A stretch of 7,462 bases of DNA from an uncultured Verrucomicrobiota bacterium. GTDB lineage: Bacteria > Verrucomicrobiota > Verrucomicrobiia > Limisphaerales > UBA9464. The translations under genes were made by a program, and so were the position numbers. The notes beneath the pieces are model-generated. The model was not told the origin of the DNA and did not search any database. It saw only the letters and a list, made by a program, of their open reading frames with translations. Shown in pieces: positions 1-6,728 of the stretch (position 1 is the first letter of the stretch; each line of letters begins with the position of its first letter). The stretch is taken from assembly GCA_903864375.1 (NCBI GenBank), contig CAIPFS010000007.1, forward strand, positions 1-7,462, given 5' to 3'.

Positions 1-1886
1 CTGAGGTCGCGATAGACCCAGGCACCGGCGAGGGCGGCGACGACCAGGAATCCAATGCCCAGACCGGTTTCGCCAAAGATGATCTTTCCGACGCCAAAGA
101 GGGTCAGATAGATCATCACACAGCCGGCAAACCAGTCGCCGAGATTGTGGAGTCCATCCTGTTTGGTCTTCACGTCGCTGGCCTTGGCGGCGATGGGGCC
201 CCACAGGGTTGGGCTCGGTCGGACCCGGCGGTAGAACGCGAGCAGGGTGGAATCCGGTTCTGGCGGGGTCAGGAAGGTCACGGTCAGCCAGACGACGGTG
301 GAACAGGCCACCGTGATCAGAACGGTGTAGGCGAAGATTTTGGCGTCGGTATAGACAGCCGGATCCCAGCTGAAGAGGAATCCCGGAACATCGGTCTTGG
401 GAAACATTTGCGACCAGAGCTTTCCGGACTGGAGGTAGATGGAAACTGTGAACGAGGCGCCCATCGCGGAAATCTCGCTCCAGGCATTAATTCGCCACCA
501 GAACCAGCGCAGAATGAAGACGCTGCCGGTTCCGGCGCCGATGGCCATCAGGAACTGCCAGGCACCAGAGATCGAATCCTGATAGTAGGTGACCACCGAG
601 GAGGCCACCATGAGGAACAGGGTGGCCACCTGGCTGGCCAGGACGTAGTTCTTTTCCGTGTCGTTCGGGGCGATGAACCGGCGATAGAAGTCGTTCACCA
701 GATAGGAGGCTCCCCAATTGAGCTGGGTGGCGACGGTGGACATGTAGGCGGCGGCGAAGGCGGCCACCATCAGCCCAGCCAGGGCCGGGGGAAACACCTT
801 GGGGTCGACCATGGTCATGACAAATCCCGATTCCTTGTCCTTGAGTTGGGGATAGAGGACCAGCGAAGCCAGGGCGGTCAGAATCCAGGGCCATGGGCGG
901 ATGGCGTAATGGGCGATGCTGAACCAGAGGGTGGCCAGCAGCGAATGGCGTTCATCCTTGGCGGAAAAGATGCGTTGCGCCACGTAACCGCCGCCCCCGG
1001 GTTCCGCGCCGGGATACCATGTCGCCCACCAGTTAACCCCGATGTAAACAAAGAAGGTGATCATCGGCATCCACGCCGAGCCAATTTCCGGTGTGAAGGA
1101 GAGGATGGAACCGCTTCCGCCTTTGACCGTGTCCAGGGCGAGGAGTTTGGTTTTGAGAGCCTCCATGCCACCCACGGCGTGAACGGCATACCAGGCCAGG
1201 ATGATGACCATGCCCATCTTGAGAAAGAACTGGAACAGGTCGGTCACCAACACTCCCCAAAGTCCCGATAGGGTGGAGATGAGCGCCGTTGCCAGCATCA
1301 GTCCAAAAACCACGGAGAGAGCAGCCACCTTGGGGCTGTCGATGCCGATGGCGTGCAGGCTCAGATCGGGAAAGACGATCAGAAGGATTTTGACCATCGC
1401 CAGGTTGACCCATCCCAGGATGATGCAGTTGATCGGAATTCCGAGGTAAAGGGCGCGGAATCCGCGCAGATAGGCGGCGGGTGCACCGGCGTACCGGATT
1501 TCAGCGAACTCAACGTCGGTGACCACTCCAGCGCGACGCCAGAGACGGGCAAAGAAAAAGACGGTCAACAAGCTGCTGAGCAACATGTTCCACCAAAGCC
1601 AGTTTCCGGCGATACCGTAGGATGCCACCATGCCGGTGACAGCCAGGGGGGTGTCGGCGGCAAAGGTGGTGGCCACCATGCTGGTGCCGGCGAGCCACCA
1701 GGAAACATTGCGTCCGCCGACGAAAAACTCGTCGGTCGAACCGGTGGCTTTCTTGCGATACCAGAGTCCGATGAGGATGTTGATAGCGAAGTAACTTGCG
1801 ATGATGAGCCAGTCGATCCCGGTCAGATGCATAAGCGCTTGGTCGGCATTGGGTTGGTGAAGAGCCGCTGGAGAGAATTCAGCCAT
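1..1886 (-). CDS. Sodium:solute symporter (SSS family), 3' end outside window
   Basis: Inner-membrane transporter that imports a solute with sodium; the substrate cannot be read from sequence. The frame is open for 628 codons from the ATG at 1886 to the left edge, so the C-terminus is missing, probably by only a few residues given the usual family length. Diagnostic stretches are GGRNVSWWLAGTSM (residues 57-70) followed by FAADTPLAVTGM (75-86), AYMSTVATQLNWGASYLVND (380-399, with Ser383/Thr384 in the region of the known Na2 site), and GAGTGSVFILRWFWWRINAW (450-469). Hydrophobic segments lie near residues 24-43, 64-88, 97-114, 147-172, 187-214, 216-238, 272-288, 328-345, 365-386, 416-434, 443-464, 516-539, 584-602 and 606-625, matching the 13-15 helices of the family. 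The start is uncertain: an in-frame ATG at 1832 gives MHLTGIDWLII, which looks like a normal family N-terminus. The 1886 start has a purine-rich stretch (GGCGGGAAG) just before it, though very close. Family is near certain, substrate unknown. Confidence 0.95.
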   Translation of the reverse strand, partial: MAEFSPAALHQPNADQALMHLTGIDWLIIASYFAINILIGLWYRKKATGSTDEFFVGGRNVSWWLAGTSMVATTFAADTPLAVTGMVASYGIAGNWLWWNMLLSSLLTVFFFARLWRRAGVVTDVEFAEIRYAGAPAAYLRGFRALYLGIPINCIILGWVNLAMVKILLIVFPDLSLHAIGIDSPKVAALSVVFGLMLATALISTLSGLWGVLVTDLFQFFLKMGMVIILAWYAVHAVGGMEALKTKLLALDTVKGGSGSILSFTPEIGSAWMPMITFFVYIGVNWWATWYPGAEPGGGGYVAQRIFSAKDERHSLLATLWFSIAHYAIRPWPWILTALASLVLYPQLKDKESGFVMTMVDPKVFPPALAGLMVAAFAAAYMSTVATQLNWGASYLVNDFYRRFIAPNDTEKNYVLASQVATLFLMVASSVVTYYQDSISGAWQFLMAIGAGTGSVFILRWFWWRINAWSEISAMGASFTVSIYLQSGKLWSQMFPKTDVPGFLFSWDPAVYTDAKIFAYTVLITVACSTVVWLTVTFLTPPEPDSTLLAFYRRVRPSPTLWGPIAAKASDVKTKQDGLHNLGDWFAGCVMIYLTLFGVGKIIFGETGLGIGFLVVAALAGAWVYRDL

Positions 1887-1997
1887 ACTTCCCGCCGGAG
1901 TTCACCAAAAAGAAACAGGGATTCGTGCAGTTGTGGCGGGAGAAGGGCCTCCGCGTGTCCAATTGACCTTTGCGCTTCCCGATCTAATAGTTTCGAG
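1887..1997. promoter_or_regulatory. Divergent intergenic region with candidate promoter
   Basis: This 111-bp region lies between the start codons of the symporter (minus) and the propeller protein (plus), so promoters for both should be here or just inside the genes. On the plus strand TTGACC (1963-1968) matches a -35 box in 5 of 6 positions, and TCTAAT (1983-1988) matches a -10 box in 5 of 6. The spacer is only 14 bp, short for a housekeeping sigma factor. If it is real, transcription would start at about the ATG at 1998, leaving almost no leader. No convincing promoter was seen for the minus-strand symporter and no operator-like inverted repeat stands out. Confidence 0.3.
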
Positions 1998-3221
1998 ATG
2001 CGCCATTTCGTTGGGTGGACCCTTGCCGTCGGACTTGCCTGCAACGCAGTTTCAGCCGGGGATTGGCCCCGGTTTCGCGGATCCCATTTTGATGGAATCT
2101 CCGCGGAAACGAACTGGTTGGGGGCATGGCCAGGAGGCCAGCCGCGCCAGCTCTGGAAGAAGAACGTCGGAACCGGATTCTCGTCGGTCGCCGTCGCCGA
2201 CGGTCGACTGTTCACCGTGGGCAACAACGGAAAGGAGGACCGCATCTATTGTATCGACGCCACCTCCGGCCTGGAGGTTTGGGTCCGCGGGTATGCCGAG
2301 GAATTGGAGCCCAAATATTATGAAGGTGGTCCCAGTGCCACGCCCACCGTGGATGGCGACCGGGTTTTCACCCTTTCGAAGTCAGGCCGGGTCCTGTGCC
2401 TGGAGGCAGCCACCGGACGGGTGGTGTGGGAACGAAATCTGGCCAAAGACCTGGGCCTGGCCTCGCCGGATTGGGGCTTTGCGGGCTCCCCTCATGTCAA
2501 TGGTGACCTTTTGATTTTGAATCTTGGATTGCATGGTGTCGCGGTGAAAAAGTTGAACGGTGAATCCGTCTGGCAATCGGGCAAGGAGGCGTCGGGTTAT
2601 GGAACTCCGGTCCCGTTTACCTCATCAGGGAAGAACGCGCTGGCGATCTTCGGCTCCAAGGAAGTTTGGGCGGTCGATCCGCAGACTGGACAGGCCCTGT
2701 GGCATTTCCCTTGGAAAACCTCCTACGAGGTCAACTCGGCTGATCCGGTCATTGTTGGCAACCAGATGTTTGTTTCGTCCGGGTACGGCACCGGTGGCGG
2801 CGTGATTCAGTTTGAGGGTGGTTCTCCCAAATTGTCCTGGTCCAACAAGGAAGTGCGCAGCCACTTTTCATCAGCCGTCGCCATTGATGGTTTCCTGTAC
2901 GCCGTCGACGGGCAGGGAGGCGACAAGGATTCGAAATTGAAGTGCCTCGAACTGGCCACGGGCAAAGTCCGATGGACCTCGCCCGCCTCCGAGACGGGCA
3001 ACCTGACGGCTGCCGATGGAAAACTGATTTGGATCACCGGTCGGGGCGAATTGATCATCGCCGACGCCAGGCCCGACAAGTACACCGAGCTGGCCCGGGC
3101 ACAGGTCACCGGCGGGAAATGCTGGACCGTACCGGTTCTTGCCAACGGTCGGGTCTATGTGCGCAACGCTGCGGGCTCCATCGTGTGTATTGACGTGAAG
3201 GGCAGCGGGCCGGTGATTTGA
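1998..3221 (+). CDS. Exported PQQ-like beta-propeller repeat protein
   Basis: A 407-residue secreted protein with a PQQ/quinoprotein-type beta-propeller fold, related in repeat style to BamB. Residues 1-20 form a signal peptide: Arg/His near the start, a hydrophobic core (WTLAVGLACNAV), and a VSA cleavage site before GDWPRFRG. This fixes the ATG at 1998, even though the frame is open far upstream. Blade repeats of the type 'DG-hydrophobic, Cys-hydrophobic-Asp/Glu-Ala-x-x-Gly, x-x-Trp' recur: IYCIDATSGLEVW (83-95), VLCLEAATGRVVW (132-144), VKKLNGESVW (183-192), VWAVDPQTGQALW (223-235), LKCLELATGKVRW (314-326) and the closing RVYVRNAAGSIVCIDV (385-400). That is at least six blades. I see no cytochrome c motif or separate enzyme domain, so a scaffold or binding role is more likely than a PQQ dehydrogenase; the actual function is unknown. 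No Shine-Dalgarno sequence precedes the start. It converges on pyrG with a 13-bp gap. Confidence 0.92.
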   Translation: MRHFVGWTLAVGLACNAVSAGDWPRFRGSHFDGISAETNWLGAWPGGQPRQLWKKNVGTGFSSVAVADGRLFTVGNNGKEDRIYCIDATSGLEVWVRGYAEELEPKYYEGGPSATPTVDGDRVFTLSKSGRVLCLEAATGRVVWERNLAKDLGLASPDWGFAGSPHVNGDLLILNLGLHGVAVKKLNGESVWQSGKEASGYGTPVPFTSSGKNALAIFGSKEVWAVDPQTGQALWHFPWKTSYEVNSADPVIVGNQMFVSSGYGTGGGVIQFEGGSPKLSWSNKEVRSHFSSAVAIDGFLYAVDGQGGDKDSKLKCLELATGKVRWTSPASETGNLTAADGKLIWITGRGELIIADARPDKYTELARAQVTGGKCWTVPVLANGRVYVRNAAGSIVCIDVKGSGPVI

Positions 3222-3234
3222 TTTGCCGCCTGAA

Positions 3235-4902
3235 TCAGTCCTTGCCGACCGGGACAGGCGTCGTCAGGAGGGGCGTCGGCAGTTTTGCGAGCAGCGGGAT
3301 ATGGTGCTGACGCTCGTGAGCCGCCGTGATGAATCCGACAAAGAGGGGATGCGGCCTGGTCGGTTTACTCTGGAATTCCGGGTGAAACTGCGAGGCCACG
3401 AAGAACGGGTGGTCCCTCAGTTCAATGATCTCCACCAGGTGATTGTCCGGGGTGGTGCCGCTGACGACAAAACCTTCCGCCTCGAAGCGTGAACGATAGT
3501 CGTTGTTGAATTCATAGCGGTGCCGATGCCGCTCGCTGACGCAGTCCACGCCGTAGAGCTTGTGGGCAAGCGTTCCGCCGCGGATCGCACTATCCTGGGC
3601 GCCCAATCGCATGGAACCGCCCTTGCGCTTGATGTGGCGCTGCGTCTCCTGGAGGTGGATGACCGGGTTGGGGGTCTGTTCGTTGAATTCCGTCGAGTTG
3701 GCGTCGGGCATATTCAGCACGTGCCGGGCGAATTCAATGGTGGCGATTTGCATTCCCAGGCACAGCCCCAGGTAGGGAATCTTGTTTTCGCGCGCATATT
3801 TCGCCGCCTTGATCTTGCCCTCGATACCCCGGTTGCCAAACCCGCCCGGAACCAGGATGCCCCCCAACTCCTTGAGCAGGTTTTGACCGTCGGGTTTCTC
3901 CACTTCCTCCGCGTCGATCGGTTCGATCTGCACCCGGCAGTCATTGGCAATGCCGGCGTGAACCAGGGCTTCATGGACGGATTTGTAGGCATCCTGAAGT
4001 CCGGTGTATTTGCCCACCACCCCGATGCGGACCCGATGCTGGGGGGCGACAAGTCGCCGGATGATGTCCTGCCAATGGGACATCTGGGCCGGGGGGACCT
4101 CAATCTGGAAATGTTTGCAAACGAGGTCGTCGAGGCGCTCACGCTGGAGCATCAACGGCACCTCGTAGATGGAATGTTCGACGTCCTTTTCCTCAATGAC
4201 GGCCTCAAACGGAACATTGCAGAACAGGCTCAACTTGCTGCGAAGCTCCTTGTTCAACGGTTGCTCGCAGCGGCACACCAGCAGATGGGGGGCGATGCCG
4301 ATTTCACGGAGCTTGGCCACGCTTTGCTGGGTCGGCTTGGTTTTAAGTTCCCCCGCAGCCTTGATGAACGGCACATAGGTCACGTGGATGAAGCAGACGT
4401 TGTGCGGGCCGACATCCAGGGCAAATTCGCGGATCGCCTCCAGGAAGGGCAGGCCTTCAATGTCACCCACCGTTCCACCAATTTCCGTGATGACCACATC
4501 CGCCTTGGAATCCGTGGCCAGCTGAAGAATCCGGCGCTGAATCTCATCCGTGACATGGGGAATCACCTGGACGGTTTTGCCGAGGTAGACTCCATCCCGC
4601 TCATTATCAAGGACTTGCTGATACACCTGGCCGCTGGAAGTGGAATTCCGACGGGTCAGCTTGGTGCTGGTGAAGCGCTCGTAGTGACCCAGATCCAGAT
4701 CGGTTTCCGCCCCATCATCCAGAACATAAACCTCCCCATGCTGAGTCGGGCTCATCGTGCCGGGATCGACATTCAGGTAGGGGTCAAATTTTTGGAGCGC
4801 AACCTTCAACGAGCGGTTTTCCAACAAGGTGCCGAGCGCTGCGGCGGTCAATCCCTTTCCCAACGAACTCACCACGCCACCCGTCACAAAGATATACTTC
4901 AT
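3235..4902 (-). CDS. pyrG: CTP synthase (glutamine-hydrolysing)
   Basis: Cytosolic enzyme for the last step of de novo CTP synthesis: UTP + ATP + glutamine to CTP + ADP + Pi + glutamate. The 555-residue protein has both expected domains. The N-terminal synthetase domain (about 1-270) opens KYIFVTGGVVSSLGKG with its P-loop at 8-17, then YLNVDPGTMSPTQHGEV (42-58), ETDLDLGHYERF (66-77) with the magnesium-binding aspartate, and TEIGGTVGDIEGLPFLEA (139-156) with Glu140. The class I glutamine amidotransferase domain (about 290-530) has VPGGFGNRG (351-359) and the catalytic triad Cys381 (in LGLCLGMQ), His507 and Glu509 (in QFHPEF). All key residues are present, so it should be active. It is slightly longer than the E. 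coli enzyme (545) because of a proline-rich tail of about 20 residues. The ATG at 4902 gives the usual family N-terminus. The acyl ligase lies 140 bp upstream on the same strand. Confidence 0.98.
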   Translation of the reverse strand: MKYIFVTGGVVSSLGKGLTAAALGTLLENRSLKVALQKFDPYLNVDPGTMSPTQHGEVYVLDDGAETDLDLGHYERFTSTKLTRRNSTSSGQVYQQVLDNERDGVYLGKTVQVIPHVTDEIQRRILQLATDSKADVVITEIGGTVGDIEGLPFLEAIREFALDVGPHNVCFIHVTYVPFIKAAGELKTKPTQQSVAKLREIGIAPHLLVCRCEQPLNKELRSKLSLFCNVPFEAVIEEKDVEHSIYEVPLMLQRERLDDLVCKHFQIEVPPAQMSHWQDIIRRLVAPQHRVRIGVVGKYTGLQDAYKSVHEALVHAGIANDCRVQIEPIDAEEVEKPDGQNLLKELGGILVPGGFGNRGIEGKIKAAKYARENKIPYLGLCLGMQIATIEFARHVLNMPDANSTEFNEQTPNPVIHLQETQRHIKRKGGSMRLGAQDSAIRGGTLAHKLYGVDCVSERHRHRYEFNNDYRSRFEAEGFVVSGTTPDNHLVEIIELRDHPFFVASQFHPEFQSKPTRPHPLFVGFITAAHERQHHIPLLAKLPTPLLTTPVPVGKD

Positions 4903-5042
4903 GGGATGGTAGCTTCTCTCGCCCCCTTCCCGGGGGAAAGCAGAAAATCAATCCGCCTCTTCTCAGCTGGAGGTGGAATCGATCGTTGCGGAAGTGGTTG
5001 GACCGGGTCCTGGACAAGTTGCTCGCAGTCGACACGCGCAGC
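4903..5042 (-). promoter_or_regulatory. Intergenic region and presumed pyrG leader with hairpin
   Basis: This 140-bp gap separates the acyl ligase stop from the pyrG start, both on the minus strand. Near the pyrG end there is an inverted repeat: five C (4922-4926), a 5-base loop (4927-4931) and five G (4932-4936). In the pyrG transcript it can extend outward by pairing CUUUC (4940-4936) with GAGAG (4920-4916), with one G-U pair and a small bulge; one G or C of the core would then be shared between the two helices. The purine tract GAGAGAAG (4920-4913), 10 bases before the ATG, is the best ribosome binding candidate, and the outer stem would cover part of it. No run of T follows the hairpin, so it does not look like a terminator. 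I could not identify a convincing promoter here; pyrG may have its own or be read through from the ligase gene. Confidence 0.35.
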
Positions 5043-6542
5043 TCAAGCGCCTTCCTTCAACAACTTGCGCAGCTCCGTCTTCAAAATCTTGCCGGTGGCA
5101 TTCCGCGGCAGGGCAGGGAGAACAATGGCCCGCCGTGGGAGCTTGAAATCCGCCAGGTTTTGCTTCAGCCAATCCAGCAGCGCGCGTTCGGAATAGGGAG
5201 CACCCGGATCGAGGGCGAGGAAGGCCACCGGACGTTCACCCCGACGCTCGTCGGGTTCCCCCACCACCGCGCATTCCTTTACTCCGGCAAACTGTTGGAT
5301 GACCTCTTCAATCTCCCTCGGATAGACGTTGATGCCGTTGGGTTTCAGCATGTCCTTGGCTCGATCGGTGATGACAAAGTAACCGTCCGGACGCCGATGC
5401 CCCAAATCTCCGGTCCGCAGCCATCCCTGCTCGAGGGTGGCGGCAGTTTTAACCGGGTCATTCCAGTATCCCTGCATGACATTGGCACCGCGGACCCAGA
5501 GTTCTCCCGTTGACTGGTCCGGAAGTTCAATCCCTGTCTCGTCGCGGATGCTGATTTCGACCCCGGGAATGGCCGGTCCAATCGAACCGGCAATGCATCG
5601 TCCGCCGGGCGGATTGACGGCCACCACAGGGCTGGCCTCGGTCAGGCCGTAGCCTTCAATCAATGGGACCTTCGGATGGCGCTTCTCGAAAGACTTCAGA
5701 ATCTCGCCCGGCAGTGGTCCCGCGCCGCTGATGCAAAGCCGCAGGGGGAGGTTCAGTTGGGGGGGAAGTTGGGAGAGGAGTCTGAAGATGGCGGCCATCG
5801 CGGGCAGGACCGTTCCCTGATGGGTGATCATCTCGTCCAGCATCGCCTTCGGGGGGTGAACCGATTTGATGAGGACAATCGAGCCCCCCACCAGCAGCGG
5901 CAGCAGGATGCAAACCGTGAGCATGAAGCTGTGGAACATCGGCAGCATCAGGACAAACCGATCGAACTCCACCACCTGCAGGACCTGACGACACGATTCG
6001 ACATTCGCCAGCAGGTTGGTGTGGGTCAGCATTGCTCCCTTGGGATGCCCGGTGGTTCCACTGGTATACACCAGCAGGGCCAGTCGGCCGGGATCGGTCT
6101 GACAGGTTTCAGGGTCCAGCAGGGCCGTGTTTGAATCCGGACGGGCCCAGTCCTCCAGGCTCAAGACCGAGGGAATGGGGGTGGTGAGAGTTGCTTCCCG
6201 GACGGTCTCCAGCAGGTCCGGTTCGGTTATCAGGAGCTTGAGTCCAGAATCGCCGGCAAGGTAGGCAATCTCGGGGGGCTTGAGGAAGTGGTTGATGGGC
6301 ACGACCACGGCTCCCGCAGCGAGGATGGAGACGAGGACGGTGACAAATTCCGGGCGGTTTTTCAGGAGGACTCCCACCCGATCCCCGGGCCGGATCCCCC
6401 ACCGCTCCTGGAGGTCCCGCATTCCGGCCGATGCCCCGCGCGAAAAATCACCAAAGGTATGAGTCGCATCGGCCCAAAACAGGGCGATTTTGTCCGGATG
6501 TTGACGGGCGGAGTGCGCGAACGCGGCGGCGAGCGATGACAT
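5043..6542 (-). CDS. AMP-forming acyl-CoA ligase (FadD-like)
   Basis: A 499-residue member of the ANL superfamily, which activates a carboxylic acid with ATP to an acyl-adenylate and then transfers it to CoA. The family motifs occur in order: the phosphate-binding core YTSGTTGHPKGAM (159-171), GYGLTEASPVV (297-307), GELWVRGANVMQGYWND (346-362), GWLRTGDLG (373-381) with the ATP-ribose-binding Asp379, and the hinge DRAKDMLKPNGINVYPREIEE (393-413). Near the C-terminus, PRNATGKILKTELRK (479-493) holds the catalytic Lys485. The hinge and overall pattern resemble long- or medium-chain fatty-acyl-CoA ligases, but chain length and substrate cannot be set from sequence, and a peptide- or polyketide-type loader is less likely because no carrier domain is present. 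It is somewhat shorter than E. coli FadD (about 560). No Shine-Dalgarno sequence is visible before the ATG at 6542. No beta-oxidation or lipid gene is adjacent in the window. Family is secure, substrate is not. Confidence 0.95.
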   Translation of the reverse strand: MSSLAAAFAHSARQHPDKIALFWADATHTFGDFSRGASAGMRDLQERWGIRPGDRVGVLLKNRPEFVTVLVSILAAGAVVVPINHFLKPPEIAYLAGDSGLKLLITEPDLLETVREATLTTPIPSVLSLEDWARPDSNTALLDPETCQTDPGRLALLVYTSGTTGHPKGAMLTHTNLLANVESCRQVLQVVEFDRFVLMLPMFHSFMLTVCILLPLLVGGSIVLIKSVHPPKAMLDEMITHQGTVLPAMAAIFRLLSQLPPQLNLPLRLCISGAGPLPGEILKSFEKRHPKVPLIEGYGLTEASPVVAVNPPGGRCIAGSIGPAIPGVEISIRDETGIELPDQSTGELWVRGANVMQGYWNDPVKTAATLEQGWLRTGDLGHRRPDGYFVITDRAKDMLKPNGINVYPREIEEVIQQFAGVKECAVVGEPDERRGERPVAFLALDPGAPYSERALLDWLKQNLADFKLPRRAIVLPALPRNATGKILKTELRKLLKEGA

Positions 6543-6709
6543 GGGTCCGTGGAGATGTAAGCACGGACGGACGGGGCAGGGTCAAGTCAGCCCGGGTGTG
6601 CTCCCAAAAATTTTGCGATATCCCCGACGATGGGGGCCGCCTGCAGGGCCGCCCGCTGTGCCGCCCGAAAAGCTTGGCCATGACGGGTTTCAAACACGAT
6701 ATTCCCGGC
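6543..6709. promoter_or_regulatory. Divergent intergenic region between ligase and yicC
   Basis: This 167-bp stretch lies between the divergently oriented ligase and yicC and should carry both promoters. It is very GC-rich apart from AAAAATTTT (6606-6614), the only AT-rich island. On the plus strand a weak pair TTGGCC (6674-6679) and GATATT (6698-6703), 18 bp apart, could serve yicC and would put the transcript start near the ATG at 6710. This is low-confidence pattern matching. I saw no clear minus-strand promoter, hairpin or riboswitch-like structure. Confidence 0.3.
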
Positions 6710-6728
6710 ATGCGATCCATGACGGGTT
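6678..6728 (+). repeat. 12-bp direct repeat around the yicC start
   Basis: CCATGACGGGTT occurs exactly at 6678-6689 and again at 6717-6728. The copies are 39 bp apart, which is 13 codons, so both ATGs are in the yicC frame (reading MTGF and MTGY). The bases on either side of the two copies differ, so the identity is exactly 12 bp. It may be a chance or small local duplication; its effect is to leave more than one possible start codon. Confidence 0.8.

Noticed and set aside
147..1271. A 374-codon open frame on the plus strand, opposite the symporter
   Set aside because: The product is Gly/Asp/His/Glu-rich with no family motif or hydrophobic pattern, while the minus strand encodes a clear symporter through the same bases.
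1353..1997. Upstream extension of the propeller frame by 215 codons
   Set aside because: The extension is antisense to the symporter and would bury the signal peptide that begins at the ATG at 1998.
4913..4940. Bacillus-type pyrG attenuator with reiterative transcription
   Set aside because: No intrinsic terminator (hairpin plus T run) is present in the leader and no promoter could be placed to test for a GGGC start.
5000..5010. Palindrome GGACCGGGTCC just after the ligase stop, considered as a terminator or operator
   Set aside because: It cannot fold into a stable hairpin because the centre is one base, and no T run follows. An 11-bp palindrome alone is weak in GC-rich DNA.
3520..5196. 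A 558-codon open frame on the plus strand, opposite pyrG
   Set aside because: It covers most of an unmistakable CTP synthase in antisense and has no recognisable motif. Long antisense frames are common opposite GC-rich coding sequence.
6563..6574. Three tandem ACGG units upstream of the ligase start
   Set aside because: Too short and too few copies to be called a functional repeat or phase-variable tract.
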